Under the pieces are notes generated by a model, which made no database searches, was not told the origin of the DNA, and saw only the letters and a list, made by a program, of their open reading frames with translations. The translations under genes and the position numbers were made by a program. Positions 12,446-25,106 of a DNA stretch of 64,000 bases are shown in pieces. This stretch comes from Bombyx mori. Taxonomy: Eukaryota > Arthropoda > Insecta > Lepidoptera > Bombycidae. The stretch covers positions 16,013,501 through 16,077,500 of the forward strand of contig NC_085121.1 in the NCBI RefSeq assembly GCF_030269925.1. Direction: 5' to 3'. Positions within the stretch are counted from its first letter, which is position 1. Each line of letters opens with the position of its first letter.

Positions 12446-13160
12446 TCTTTGGTCTTCCCCATGATCGACTATGGTGATGTGTGCTACTTTGACCTGAATG
12501 CAGATCTACTCAATAAACTTAACCGGCTTCTCGATAACTGCATTCGATTTATTTATAATCTTCGGAAATACGATCACGTATCTTCTTATCGCTCCCAACT
12601 CAAATGGCTCCCCATTCGTCAACGCCGTAGCTTGCGTGCTCTCAGTACTCTTTACTCTTTGTTGCACTCCCCAAATCCACCTGCCTATTTAACTACTTCC
12701 TTTCAATACTTAGGGTCTGACCACAGCCGAAATCTTCGTTCATCTCACAATTTTCTTCTTCGCTGTCCTCCACATAGTTCTGACTTTTTACATTCTTCAT
12801 TCACTATTCAGTCTATTCTTCTATGGAATGCGCTCCCACTCAAAATAAGGTCGGCCACTACACGTGAAGCGTTTAAGACGAAGGTTCGAGAACTGTTTCT
12901 CAGAGAGCTAGCAGAGTCATCTAATTGATAATATTTGTTTGTATTTGTTTTATATGTATATATTTATGCATATCTATATATTTATGTATATGTATTTATT
13001 TAAGTACGAGTATTTGTATCTATAAATATTATGTATGTTATATATACACCTACCAAGATTCATCTCTGCACTCCTCTAAGGTAGACTGTTAGAGAATGCC
13101 TATGGCATTAAGTCCGCCTTTATACTTTCTAGTATATGAAGTTATAAATAAATAATTAAA
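12446..13160 (+). mobile_element. CR1-like LINE 3' fragment with partial RT frame
   Basis: An open frame (to 12928) reads PMIDYGDVCYFDLNADLLNK, SQLKWLPIRQRRSLRALSTL and SILLWNALPLKIRSATTREA. This is the post-catalytic C-terminal region of CR1/jockey-type reverse transcriptases. The 3' UTR ends with gcattaagtccgcctttata and a taaataaataa tail. Not a host gene. Confidence 0.75.
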
Positions 13161-13828
13161 ATTTAGTTTATCGACACTGTTATTGGCGAGTCGCTATGCG
13201 TATTGAAATATATATTATGTAATTAGTTATGACTCAACTTAAATGTTTAAATTGGATTAGAATATGTTTATTCACATTCACTTTTTTGGTAAATCTATCT
13301 TTTTCAGTAGGTACTCTCCCGCTTTTCGCGAGTATTAGAAATTATTAAAACAACTTAAATGCTATAGGTAAAACTAAAATTACGCGGGTAAATTATCACT
13401 ATCCTACCTGCATATTTAGGTTGCTAGTCATACATGAATTCATGATTTCAACGGCTATTGTACAAAATAGTTGGCACTTTTTAAGCTATTGCATAGCTTT
13501 TATTGCGGGCTTTGAGCGCGGCGACCGTATCAAGAAATTTCGTAACGAAAATAATATCTAACACCCCTCACTCTGCCTACCATGTAGTTCGCGTTCAACA
13601 AATTTACACGTTGCGCTTGTGTATTGTTTGTGCCCATCTCTCTCTCGCGCGGTCTAGCTTACGAGTGTGAAGGGGACAGTTAATTGCTCTTGTTAATGTT
13701 TATAAATATAGCGTGGTCTTATTTTATTAATGTTTTAATATTAAATATTGTCTAATTATACTTGCATAAGTAGATAAAAAATGCTATGCAATAGCCTTAC
13801 CGCGGCAGTTCCCGAGTGCCACACGTGG

Positions 13829-14114
13829 TTTTTTTATTGCCTAGACAGGTGAACGAGCTCGCCTGGTATTAAGTGATTAGTGGAGCTCATAAACATCACA
13901 ACGTGAATTGCCTTTAGTAATTACCCATATTTTTGCGGGTTTGGTTTTTATTACACGAAGTTATTCCCGCATCGTGAAGATATTCATGAATAAATGTTAA
14001 ATACGTATTACATTAGAAAAAATTGTAGCTTCCTGCGAGATTTGAACACGAGCATCAGACGCATCAATCTCTACGAGTACACAGAGCGTCTTACCTTTTA
14101 GGCCAAGACGACTT
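13829..14114 (-). mobile_element. Bm1-type SINE, diverged, internal deletion
   Basis: Head (ggccaagacgactt) and 3' end are present; the middle body is missing. An old copy. Confidence 0.7.
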
Positions 14115-16179
14115 GTTGAACTTATTTTCTCGCAATCAACTTGTATTCTTTGACTCTGTCGGAATTCTGGTTATCTGTCCATTGAGATTGTAGTGTCACT
14201 TTAATTTTAAATACACAAATGTATAAAAATAAAGGTAGTTTGAAAACTAAATAAAAACATGGCAAACCGAACTGACAATAAATTTCATCATTTCTTTTTT
14301 ATTGTAATAGCGAAGTTATATCCTTATTGCATTTTCATGGATCCTTGCTGTGTGTGTAAATTTTCAAATCCGACATCTCAAAGTCGAGGAAAATAACGTC
14401 ATTAATTCCATTGCATACAAACAAACATACACACCCAACCAATAAAATGATATTAAAAAGAGTATATAGGGTGTATCAATTCTGATGCTGAGAATATATC
14501 TTTTTAACCGACATAAAAAAGGAGGATGTTCTCAATTCGACTGTATGTTCTTTTTTAATGTTTTTTACTTCATAACTGTTGACTGGGTGAATCGATTTTG
14601 ATGATTCTTTTTTTATTAGAAAGCTGACGCTTCCCGTGTGGTCCCATTTCAATTTAGTCCAGTACTGATAGTGGTATCCATGAGAAAACCATATGTCTTA
14701 AATTTGCATTAAATACGCGCGCGGCAAATAGACGAATAACTCAATGACTCAATATCACGCCAACCGATTTCGATGATTACTTGATTTTTAGTGTACATTA
14801 ATTTGTTTTGGAATATATATTTTTTTTCTATTGGAAGTTGGTAGTTGTTAAAGCATGTGTATTTACAATTATTAAAAGTGAACATCAATTGCTTCGTGTA
14901 TTTTTCTTGTTAAACATATTCCCTATTAGCCCTATTGACTTTAGACTTTGTACAGTTGTTTTTTGCTTTTCAGGCAGGGTCTTGGGCGTATTACCATCGA
15001 AATACGACCGCAGGAGAGTATAAAAAGTAGGGAACATCGTCTGTGTGAAGCTATATGGAAACGCGGCGTGACGCCGGGATTAATTAATTACTAAATGATA
15101 AAACGTGTTTTTTACTTACGTTTTTGATGCAACAACGCAGTTACAGTTACGTGTATTGCTACACGAACGAATTGTGCAACAGTTCAAAAATGGTATCCAA
15201 ATAAAAACCAGGTCAGAAACGAAGCAAGAACGTAAAAGACAAATATTCCTGATGCACACTTATTTATAAGCTATAAGACTTTGCAAGGCCTCAAATATCG
15301 CTTCAATTGGATTTTTAATCAGTTTTTAATTAATAATTCTTGGGTCGTTTCAGCGGCGCGTTCATTGTGAACAACGACACAGACTTCGCGTGTAAGAGGT
15401 ACGGCTGTCGCCGCGCGACTGAAAGCTGAAACTGAACGAAGGCGCCCAGCAGTCTCGATCCACCTGATCGGGACTACGACGTAGAGATAAATAGCACGTG
15501 GACGAGGCATTCCTGAGATTAGCAGCTATCTCTTTTCTACGCATGAAATTGAATGAAGTGCAACAAGGAAAGTGACAGCTTTGAATTTTTCAGTTTATAT
15601 TGAAGGTGGGTTTTACTATCTGCAGAAAGGGCAACATATTATGCTCTTTGAGTTCTATAACATCCAAAAACAAAAAAACAAAATGTATCTTTTTTTTTCA
15701 ATTCTTCATATAACGCCGTATTTAAATTTGAACCTTATTGGCTTTATTCAAGACCTATGTTACTTTGAACGCCTACAAAGAAGCACACACGTGCTGTTCA
15801 TTTAATATTCAGCTCGGAGAGCAACGAGTAGCGGCCTCTGAACAACAATTTCACCGCACACGTTCGTTGCAATCGATTCACGTTATTAATTCAAGCGTTT
15901 TAAAGTGCCAATTCGCACTGCTCAATATTCCTATGAGCATCGATCTGCATACTTCATTTAAACCATCAATGTGTGTTTCTATGCGAGATAAACTGGAAGC
16001 GTTCTGTCAAACGAAGACAGGCTAACCTGATCTGACAATGCCGTTAACGCTGGAAGTCATGGGACCAAGCGTCAAAATTATACAGTAACCAGGTGCTACG
16101 CGCCGCTTCGCCCGCGTGGTCAAGGGAAAGGGTCAGAGCGATTTCCTATGGGAACGAGACGTTTTTTAGGGTTGAAATG
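14115..16179. other. Unassigned interval
   Basis: Mostly AT-rich. 15350-15540 is less AT-rich with short overlapping frames but no family and no splice signals. 14560-14800 contains ttgactgggtgaatcgattt-type phrases usual in dispersed repeats. Confidence 0.4.
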
Positions 16180-16960
16180 TAGGGTTCTCCTAACCTAAGA
16201 TTCTCTTCTTCTTCTATCGAGCCGGTGGCCGAACCTCCTACGATGTCCCCGCGCCTTGGGGGTGCGCGGGGTAAGTGTAACTTGATGATCTGCTAATGTT
16301 GGGAGCAGACGGCGGGCCCAAGGACGTTTTAGGGCCCTACCGCACTATACTCCCCTGCACTCTTACATCTGACGTCCGATCTTCGCCGGGGTCAAAGCCC
16401 GGTCAGAGTCGAAGGGTTCCCGCGGACAACACTACAACCAAACACGCGGCGCCACCCCGAGAACGCCCGACTGACGGGTCGTCGAGGCGATAGTCGACGA
16501 CTGGTGGTCTCCGCGGTACGGCGACCCTGCCAGGCCGCGCAGGCGATTCCGCTGGTGTTCCGGGATACCCCGCTGGGACACAACCAGCCTGCCGGGTCGG
16601 AACGCGATACACCGCCGACCGGGTTGCTCTTCCACAGTATGTTCGGCGACGCGTCGTCCCATCTTCCCGGTGCCAGCGCGCTAGAGTAACGGTAGCGTGT
16701 GGCGCAGACTCAAACCCCTTAGGTTGCCCCGTGACCATCACCGAGAGGAGACTGCCTCCTCACAGAGGCCGGGCTGGACGAACGCCCTCCTCCAACCCCC
16801 GGCTCGGCGGCGGTGGCACGCTGCCGAAAGGGAAAAGAAGCTCTTCCACTCCCGTTCCGCTGTCTCAAATGTCGAACTCCAGCTCGACCTTCCTCTTTTC
16901 TCATCCGAGCTTGGGACCGGCATTGGCAGAGTGCACAGGCAGTTCCAGTGTCCGTAGTCA
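16180..16960. other. GC-rich block, probably a retroelement fragment
   Basis: About 780 bases with high GC and many CpGs, open in several frames on both strands, sharply bounded by AT-rich DNA. No splice-flanked exon and no protein family recognised in any frame. GC content and the arrangement suggest the end of a LINE, but no motif proves it. Confidence 0.35.
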
Positions 16961-18010
16961 TTTTTCCTCAGCATCACGTGTACATACCATACTATCTAAG
17001 ACCATTCCTTGTAAGTTTTTCAACAATTGCCATCTTAAAACTTCCCCGTATGCGCTCATTTCGCAATTTGTTGAGTCCGGGGTTACACTCTCCGACGATG
17101 TCAGCATTTTCATTTTGTTTGCATTTAAAAAAATCATGAGACCTCTTCGTTTCCTTTCGACGTGAAAGAAAGACAAACAAACACACTTTCACATTTATAA
17201 CATTAGCAGGTAGGTTCAAGTTATAAGTAAAGTAATTAATGAGTACGGATTACTGGTAATAGGGCACAGCGTTAATCCAAGCGCTCTAGTTTGAAGTTTG
17301 TGACAGCCTTTAAACAAAGCAATTGAGTCTTCATGTCCTAAGAGGGGTAAAGGCTTGTGTATGAATTCAAGTGACCACACCCTAAGTTCAGCTGCCGTTC
17401 TATACCACAAAAACGCCGAAAAATGAGCTGATCTGATGATGAAAGTGTAAGGCAGAAAAAGAAACCGATAGATCCTTGCAAAGTTCCAAATCCAAACGAA
17501 TATAAGGCTCATATTAAAATCGACGTAAATACTTATTTACATTTTCGCTGTAAATACAACTAATCTACGCGATATTAAAATAATGATGCTTCTAACTTAA
17601 ATACTATATTATTCTGAGAATTATCATTAACACTAACCGTAAATTAAAACTTTATTAAACTTTAAAAGTACGCCCTTTAGTATCAGCACTTAAGGGCACT
17701 GTTCACTTAGTGTCTCGTAGCGCTACGAAAGTTCTACAAGTATTCTACGTATTCCGTAGAGGTAGCTACGAAGAGACCCAAAAGAGCTACGCACACTACG
17801 AATCACGGCTCGATAATTTTAAGTATAATACGTCCCCTTTATAACACGGTACTAAAATAATGCCTAGTTATAACACGTATTTTACCCACACGTATTTTTA
17901 TAACGCGGAAAATTCCCGCTTACTATTTCTGTTCCGTGAAGTTTATAATGATTTATACAGTTCATTAAAAATATCGCGTACTTTTGCACGTCGTGTAAGA
18001 GTAAAGGCTT
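16961..18010. other. Unassigned interval
   Basis: Apart from the pentamer cluster at 17690-17820, no gene or repeat recognised. Confidence 0.4.
17690..17820. repeat. Cluster of CTACG/CGTAG pentamers
   Basis: Seven CTACG or CGTAG words within about 90 bases, including the palindrome cgtagcgctacg. Resembles subterminal repeats of a DNA transposon, but no ends were found. Confidence 0.4.
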
Positions 18011-18017
18011 CATCTTT

Positions 18018-18215
18018 TTTTTTTCCTACCTAAGCTGGTGATCTGGAGAGACCATGTCAGCGTAACCGGGCGAGTAGGTGAGCTCACGGGGCTCAAACCT
18101 GACGTTGTTGCTATCGCGAACCCTAGCAAGAGCCGTGCTTCGCAGAATCTACAACCGGATCGGAAACGCGACCCACTGAGAAGATCCGGCGAGAAACTGA
18201 CTGCATGAATGTGTA
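18018..18215 (-). repeat. Retroposon family B, partial
   Basis: Poly(T), cctacctaagctgg to gagaagatccggcgagaaac. Confidence 0.6.
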
Positions 18216-18446
18216 ATTCTACGTGCAATTGCTAGATAAAGTTCAGTAACAGCCTAAAAGTTTAAATTGCTATCCGTGACGCGCGTGTTGGCGTAGAGCT
18301 TCTATCGCGTCATTTAACATTGAAGTCATTACACAAAGTCGCGCACTCTCTGTCTAGCGTACAATTAACAATGCATGAAGAAAGTTGATTATTTATTGAC
18401 TTAGTCTTTGTTGCATAAAACAGTACAAAAGGCGAACTTTTATTAT

Positions 18447-18689
18447 TTACTACTTAGGTGGGTGGGCGAGCTCAGGGCCCACCTGGTGTTAAGTGGTTAC
18501 TGGAGCCCATAGACATCTATAACGCAAATGCCGCCACCCACCTTGAGATATGAGTTCTAAGGTCTCAGTATAGTTACAACGGTTGCCCCACACTTCAAAC
18601 AGAAACACATTACTGCTTTACAGCAGAAATAGCAAGGGTGGTATAGTACCTACCAGTGCGGACTCACAAGAAGTCCTACCACCAGTAAC
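18447..18689 (-). mobile_element. Bm1-type SINE, 5'-truncated
   Basis: Body only; truncated at tcctaccaccag. Confidence 0.78.
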
Positions 18690-18892
18690 AGTAACTTAAA
18701 ACAATAAGGCTTTATCTCTGACTACACCAAAACATAAAAAATTGTGGGATAATGCAGAACGCAGAATCCACAACGGTGAAACGAGAAAGAAACCAAACAA
18801 AAATAAATGTACTTATATATTATGCTATTTGCTCATAATTCTTTTTATCTTGATCTCCTCCCTTGATCCTTTGTAGCTCTGATTAGCTTTAA

Positions 18893-19280
18893 TCTAATAT
18901 ATAAAATTCTCGTGTCACAATGTTCGTTCCCATACTCCTCCGAAATCGCTTGACCGATTCTCATGAAATTTTTTATGCATATTCAGTAAACCTGAGAATC
19001 GGCTACTATCTATTTTTATACCCCTAAGTGATTAGGGTTGTCCACCACTAACATATTTTTTTTTATTTGGACATTTTTTTTTGTTATAATGAGGTATTAT
19101 GTGGTTGAATGAGGTTTTGTTATTTTTATTATATATTCCCTCATCGTTCACAGCACTACATACCTCTTTCACTCATTTACCACATCCTTACACACTCACA
19201 ATAAGTTAGTTTTTTTTTCTACTTTAGAAATTCCCTAGAAATCTTATATATGGCAAAACAATGTTTGCCGGGTCAGCTAG
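18893..19280 (+). mobile_element. Non-autonomous Helitron A
   Basis: Begins TCTAATATATAAAATTC after an A, ends GCCGGGTCAGCTAG before a T: the A|TC...CTAG|T rule of Helitrons. No terminal inverted repeat or target duplication. A near-copy is at 40464-40842. AT-rich, no ORF. Confidence 0.75.
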
Positions 19281-19570
19281 TCTATATATATAAAAATTAA
19301 TTGCTGTTCGTTAGTCTCGCTAAAACTCGAGAACGGCTGGACAGATTTGGCTAATTTTGGTTTTCAATTATTTATGGAAGTCCAGAGAAGGTTTAAAAGG
19401 TAGATAAATATGAAAATGCTCGGAATTAAATAAAAATAACAATTTTGTTTTCCCTTTGTTGTGTACACCGTCGGACGGATTCCTTTTGTTTGTTTTAAGT
19501 ATATTTTATACAAAAGTTTAGGTCTTTTATTTATCGATTGAGGCACTACGAAGTCTGCCGGGTCAGCTAG
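19281..19570 (+). mobile_element. Non-autonomous Helitron B, abutting A
   Basis: Starts TCTATATATATAAAAATT at the base directly after Helitron A and ends CCGGGTCAGCTAG before T. Different 5' family from A but the same 3' end. A sister copy is at 23304-23596. Confidence 0.75.
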
Positions 19571-19657
19571 TACTAAATAAAAAACCAGTGTACAGTCGGA
19601 TAAAAAAAATACATTTTTGTTATCTAAAATAAAAAATTATCGGTACCATGTACTTAC

Positions 19658-19768
19658 GTCCTTCTCCTTGGCGTAGTACAGAGTCCTGCCGCGGAGCCGG
19701 AAATAGCGGCGCTGCCATCGCTGGAAGCTGCGCGTCTGCTTCATCAGATAACCCTCCTTGACAATAGG
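19658..19768 (-). CDS. DGK: Diacylglycerol kinase, second coding exon (start of PH domain)
   Basis: Seen on the minus strand: a pyrimidine-rich tract and CAG acceptor (AG at 19769-19770), 37 codons in phase 0, then a GTAAGTA donor. The peptide starts [18 protein letters not shown] and continues [19 protein letters not shown]. These are the first beta strands of a PH domain; the [21 protein letters not shown] pattern is characteristic of type II DGKs (delta, eta, kappa). Its phase and sequence join directly to the exon at 42841-42978. The rest of the PH domain, the two C1 domains and the kinase domain were not found to the left, so they probably lie beyond base 1 or in short exons I missed. 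This exon is a GC-rich, repeat-free island in TE-filled intronic DNA. Confidence 0.85.
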
Positions 19769-19860
19769 CTGGTGACAAGAGAAAGAGAAATGCTTAAATG
19801 AGCACAATTCTTTTCAGGACGGAGGCTAGTTTTTGTGAATTGGGGGTAGTTCTTTTGACG

Positions 19861-20303
19861 TTTTTTTTTTTTATTGCTTAGATGGGTGGACGAGCTCACA
19901 GCCCACCTGATGTTAAGTGGTTACTGGAGCCCATAGACATCTACAACGTAAATGCGCCACCCACCTTGAGATATAAGTTGTAAGGTCTCAGTATAGTTAC
20001 AACGGCTGCCCCATCCTTCAAACCGAAACGCATTACTGCTTCACGGCAGAAATAGGCAGGGCGGTAGTACCTACCCGCGCGGACTCACAACAGGTCCTAC
20101 CACCAGTAATTACGCAAATTATAATTTTGCGGGTTTCACTTTTATTACACGATGTTATTCCTTCACCGTGGAAGTAAATCGTGAACATTTGTTGAGTACG
20201 TATTTCATTAGAAAAATTGGTACCCGCCTGCGGGATTCGAACACCGGTGCATCGCTTCAACACGTATGCACCGAACGTCTTATCTTTTAGGCCACGACGA
20301 CTT
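19861..20303 (-). mobile_element. Bm1-type SINE, full length
   Basis: On the minus strand it starts with a tRNA-like head (GTCGTGGCCTAAAAGATAAG as A-box region, GTGTTCGAATCCCGC as B box). The body includes ggtggtaggacc, ctgccgtgaagcagtaatgc and gatgtctatgggctccagta, then atctaagcaataaaa and poly(A). This is the reference copy for the partial copies below. RNA polymerase III transcription is expected of the family. Confidence 0.85.
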
Positions 20304-20694
20304 CACGTTCAACAAGTATGTACTTTCATTTATGTTGAATAATATTTTTTTTTATTTGATTTGAATAATTTGAACGAGGAGCGGTGAGAAGCCTAGCCTA
20401 GCCTAGAAGAAGCCTAAAATTCTATTATAAAATAAAAATTTTATTATAATTTTATTATAAAATGTATTATAAAATAAAATTTTAGAAACGTATTAAGATT
20501 TAGGGAGCAGTTAGTGCAATATTAAAAAGAAACCCCGCCCGTATTTTTTAATTACTGACTGACTACAAAACTACTACATAAAAAGAAGCTTTTAATATTT
20601 AAATTTATACCCGTGTTTCTGTACGTTTGTGCAGTCCAATGCGGCCCAATAGTCGCCCGGATTTCATTGGTAGGTATATGAGTAACGCTCCTTA

Positions 20695-20790
20695 TGTTTT
20701 TTTAGTGGTGAGGGGCTACCGTCGCCCATGGGCGGCGGCAATGCCAGGGGCAGAGCCAACCTGCTGCCTACCGTTAAGCACTCTACTAAG
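20695..20790 (-). mobile_element. LINE 3' end fragment
   Basis: ctaccgtcgcccatgggcgg to ctgctgcctaccgttaag; diverged. Confidence 0.6.
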
Positions 20791-20945
20791 TAACTAGTGT
20801 AATTATTAAGTAGTGTGTTTAATTAGAAATATTGGTGTCTGTCTGCGGAATTCGAACGAGGGCACAGTCGCATCGGGTCGATACGAATACACCGGGCGTC
20901 TTATCCTTTAAGGCACGACAAATTAATTCGGATTTCATCAAAACT

Positions 20946-21129
20946 AAGTGTAACGACATCTATCGTCGAATAGCGGAAATGAATATCGAAGATAATAGTA
21001 AAATCGAGTAGTACAACGGCATCTATTGTCAGATAGCAGAAACACATATCGAAAATACTCGACTTGTGAGGAATGTTCACGATAATTCTAGACATGTCGT
21101 ATTATTATTTATTCCGAACCCCAGCGCGT
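20946..21129 (-). repeat. Degraded LTR fragment, same family as 2733-3119
   Basis: Shares tctatcgtc-aatagc-gaaa...cgaatatc, aatactcgacttgt and ccgaaccccagcgcgtaa with the solo LTR, with a large internal deletion. Confidence 0.6.
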
Positions 21130-21151
21130 AAAAATACTATTATTAATAACA

Positions 21152-21589
21152 TTTTTTTTATTGCTTAGATGGGTGGACGAGCTCACAGCCCACCTGGTGT
21201 TTAGTGGTTACTGGAGCCCATAGACATCACAACGTAAATGCGCCACCCACCTTGAGATATAAGTTGTAAGGTCTCAGTATAGTTACAACGGCTGCCCCAC
21301 CCTTCAAACCGAAACGCATTACTGCTTCACGGCAGAAATAGGCAGGGCGGTGGTACCTACCCGCGCGGACTCACAACAGGTCCTACCACCAGTAATTACG
21401 CAAATTATAATTTTGCGGGTTTCACTTTTATTACACGATGTTATTCCTTCACCGTGGAAGTCAATCGTGAACATTTGTTGAGTACGTATTTCATTAGAAA
21501 AATTGGTACCCGCCTGCGGGATTCGAACACCGGTGCATCGCTTCAACACGAATGCACCGGACGTCTTATCTTTTAGGCCACGACGACTT
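21152..21589 (-). mobile_element. Bm1-type SINE, full length
   Basis: Nearly the same as 19861-20303, with head, B box, body and poly(A), in the same orientation. Confidence 0.85.
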
Positions 21590-22190
21590 CATTTCTTATT
21601 GATCAACCAGATACAAACACATAAGCTTACTATCGATTTAAACTGAAACAAAATCAGACATAATGCTTTTGATTTCGATAAACATTCTCGACGTCACTGT
21701 TGTAGTGAAGTCAAAATTCACATTAATTATTCTTGTTTACGGGCCCCAATATTTTATTCGGAGTATTATTGTGAATTGCTATTCTGCTGAAGAAACATCT
21801 CGTTGTCTGGAGTGAGACGGACATTGCCGTGGACAGATTGTTATTTATTAAAATTAAGATCTCGTACTGTTTGAGAATGCGAACGTTTGTCGAGATGAAA
21901 ACGTGTTTTTGTGAAAACAAGAATTTTTATTTTGTTAAAAAATTTCATGCTGGGCTTAAGTTTATTCTACTCGCTTTATCCTTTTTGCTAGAGGCTAAAG
22001 GCGTCATAACGTGAATACTCACCGAGGGTCAAAATTAGCATACTATACGTTTGACGACTTCTCAGATTACTACGATATGCCCCCCAGTGAAATATATATT
22101 TAACTATGCGTGATATATATTAATGATTAAAATTACTTAAATTTATGCTAGTCAATTAATTAACTGGTGTTAAGAAGTCTTGTGAGTTAT
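21590..22190. other. AT-rich intronic interval, nothing recognised
   Basis: No exon or repeat identified. Confidence 0.45.
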
Positions 22191-22194
22191 CACG

Positions 22195-22350
22195 GTAGGT
22201 ACCACGGCCCTGCCTAATCCTGCCGTGAAGGAGTAATTCGGTTTGAAGGGTAGGGCAGTCGTTGTACTGTTAAAACTGAGATCTTAGAACTCTGGTCTTA
22301 AGGTGGGTGGTGACATTTAGTTTATAGATCCACACATCTAAGCAATAAAC
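22195..22350 (+). mobile_element. Bm1-type SINE, degraded
   Basis: Body with deletions; ends ctaagcaataaac. Confidence 0.65.
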
Positions 22351-22867
22351 AAATAAATAAAAAAATGTGTGGTTATTATGATAACTATTAATTGCCTTGT
22401 ATTCGACTAAATGGTAATTTTAATTAAGAGCGGGTAACACCGAATGGTTTTGCCGTTGTCATGGCGGGCAGACAAAGTCATTATATTCTCTTGTTGACAG
22501 CGGTCGAACGTAGTGGTCATACGCAAACCCACTGGATCTAAATCACGAATTATTATTGTAATCCCTGATTGTTTAAGTAATTTAATGGTTTGTATAACTT
22601 TGTGATGCCAACCTATTGGCATTTTCCCGCGTAATGGCCGTCGTTTTCGTTCGCTGCTGTATTATTTATTTATTTATTTAGACACACCAACAGCAATACA
22701 CACAAAACATTCAAGCTTAAAATTAACATGTATAAAATTAAATACTGGTATGTAAGCCAGTTACAGGCATGTACAGCAATCTCTTGTAACACACTATTAT
22801 CAATCCATGGTGTTGCTTTGGAGCCCAATGGCAATGACAAAATCCCTCTGACACTGTTGTTTGCTTT

Positions 22868-22968
22868 TATCTCAAGGTGGGTGGCGCATTTACGTTGTCT
22901 ATGGGCTCCAGTAACCACTTAACACCAGGTGGGCTGTAAGCTTGTCCAACCATCTAAGCAATAAACTA
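22868..22968 (+). mobile_element. Bm1-type SINE, 3' end only
   Basis: tatctcaaggtgggtggcgc to ctaagcaataaac. Confidence 0.75.
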
Positions 22969-23303
22969 AAAAAAAAACCTATACTATTTTTCTATCGTTA
23001 TTATAAAAGTCTTCTCATTAAAACCATTCAAGATTTAATTAACAATGAACGCTTTTAATTAAGAGCTTCATTATGAAACAATTGTCGGACCGAAAGTGTA
23101 AAATAAAAGAACTTATTCTGATTTAAATATTATTCGATAAAATTTGGTGTTCTTTTATTTTATTGTTAATTGTAAAACAAAGTTTATGGAAACTTCTATA
23201 TATAAATATAGTAACTCGTGCGTTTGAGATTATGGGTGTGTATGTGTAGCGTTCAAGTTAATGTATCCGTACACATCGATAGCCTATGAACTACTTTTAT
23301 CCA

Positions 23304-23596
23304 TCTTCTCCATATATAAAAATGAATTGCTGTTCGTTAGTCTCGCTAAAACTCGAGAACGGCTGGAACCGATTTGGCTAATTTTGGTCTTGAATTATTT
23401 GTGGAAGTCCAGAGAAGGTTTAAAAGGTAGATGAATACGAAAATGCCGGAATTAAATATAAATAACAATTTTGTTTTTCCTTTGATGTGTCCCCCGTCGG
23501 ACCGATTCCTTTTGTTTGTTTTAAGTTTATTTTATACAAAAGTTTAGGTCTTTTGTTTATCGATTGAGGCACTACGAAGTCTGCCGGGTCAGCTAG
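23304..23596 (+). mobile_element. Non-autonomous Helitron, same family as B
   Basis: Shares gctgttcgttagtctcgcta and the ctgccgggtcagctag 3' end with Helitron B. A precedes, T follows. Confidence 0.72.
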
Positions 23597-24097
23597 TCTT
23601 AGATAAATAATTACTATTATATATTACTATGTGCGCGTTTGATCATCATTATAGTCTACTGGGTTGACGCGTCCACTGATGAACCCCATCCAACCACTGC
23701 CTCTGAACTCAATCATCGATTTGCCCACTTGCGAGCTACGTCAGTAACACTGGATCTTTCTTGAATAACCTTGTCCCAGAGGTCCCAAGAACAGTTCTCG
23801 AATTACAATTTTTTTATGCCTACCTTATAAACAGCTCATATTGAAATCTATCCAAAATAACGAAACAGCAGAATTTTCATTAATTTCACATAAAAAGAAA
23901 CCCAAGTAATACAACTTACATAAAACTGTTCTTATTAAAATGATATAATAATGAAATATCGAAAGATTTTTTCGCGGTAAAAGATCCGCGAAGGCAATTA
24001 AGTAAATTAAATGCGTTAATACTACGATTTTATACAGGGCGTGACGAAAATGTTTCTGAAACCTAGTGGAAGTAGGAAATAGTATTAGGAATGTAAA

Positions 24098-24445
24098 CAA
24101 GTTTTGTTCGAGATGATATCTCCATCTCGTTTTTACCATCGCACCGCCCGCCACCGGAGTAGAGTTCATCCATACTACCTGGAGCCACTGCGGTCATCCA
24201 CAGTGCGTTTCCAGAGATCTTTTTTGCCACGTACCATCCGGCTGTGGAATGAGCTCCCCTCCACGGTGTTTCCCGAGCGCTATGACATGTCCTTCTTCAA
24301 ACGAGGCTTGTCGAGAGTATTAAGCGGTAGGCAACGGCTTGGCTCTGCCCTTGGCATTGCTGAAGTCCATGGGCGACGGTAACCACTCACCATCAGGTGG
24401 GCCGTATGACCGTCTGCCTACAAAGGCAATAAAAAAATAATAATA
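24098..24445 (+). mobile_element. 5'-truncated LINE, same family as 49873-53370
   Basis: Encodes the LINE C-terminus (from FEMISPSRFYHRTARH to EVHGRR) in an open frame to 24382, then the same 3' UTR and an A-rich tail. Confidence 0.85.
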
Positions 24446-24637
24446 AAAAAAAACAAAATTCAACATCCCTGATTAACTAAAGCTAAGCGAAAATGCTTTT
24501 ATAATGATAGTTTTATATACCGCTATATTTTAGATCGCTAGTCGCCCGTGAATCGTAAGTTACTTTGCTATTCTCCTATTCGTTTACACACTGTACACGG
24601 GGAGTGACGAAAAGGTTTCCGAAGCCGTCCTATTCGG

Positions 24638-24851
24638 CTTTTTTATTGCTTACATGGGTGGACGAGCTCACAGCCCACCTGGTGTTAAGTGGTTACTTAA
24701 GCTCATAGACATCTACAACGTAAATGCGCCACCCACCTTGAGATATAAGTTCTAAAGTCTCAGGTATAGTTACAACGGCCGCCCCACCCTTCAAACCGAA
24801 ACGCATTACTGCTTCACGGCAGAAGTAGGCAGGGTGGTGGTACCTACCCGT
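24638..24851 (-). mobile_element. Bm1-type SINE, 5'-truncated
   Basis: tttattgcttacatgggtgg to ggtggtacctacccg. Confidence 0.8.
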
Positions 24852-25106
24852 TCAATTTCCTCGTGACCGCAATCGTTTGTTCTTACATACACACCCCAGT
24901 CTACCCCACTCTCTTCTTTGGAATGTAGTCGAAGCTCCGTGCGAACGTCTATGCGACTTTAAGCCAGGAAAGCGAGGAGAAAAGTCTTGTAAATTGCTTT
25001 ATCTAGTTCATATAATGATTCGTCAGGTTTAAACTTGTAATAGTGGTGCAATATTAATCTTTTGGGATCTATCAAAGTGCACAAGAGTGGGGAAATGAAT
25101 CAAAAT

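Noticed and set aside
12446..12928. 159-codon frame as a possible host gene
   Set aside because: The protein is the C-terminal part of a CR1-like LINE reverse transcriptase, followed by a LINE 3' UTR.
15319..15544. Exon candidate in a less AT-rich patch
   Set aside because: Overlapping short frames, no splice signals in phase, and no resemblance to DGK or any family I know.
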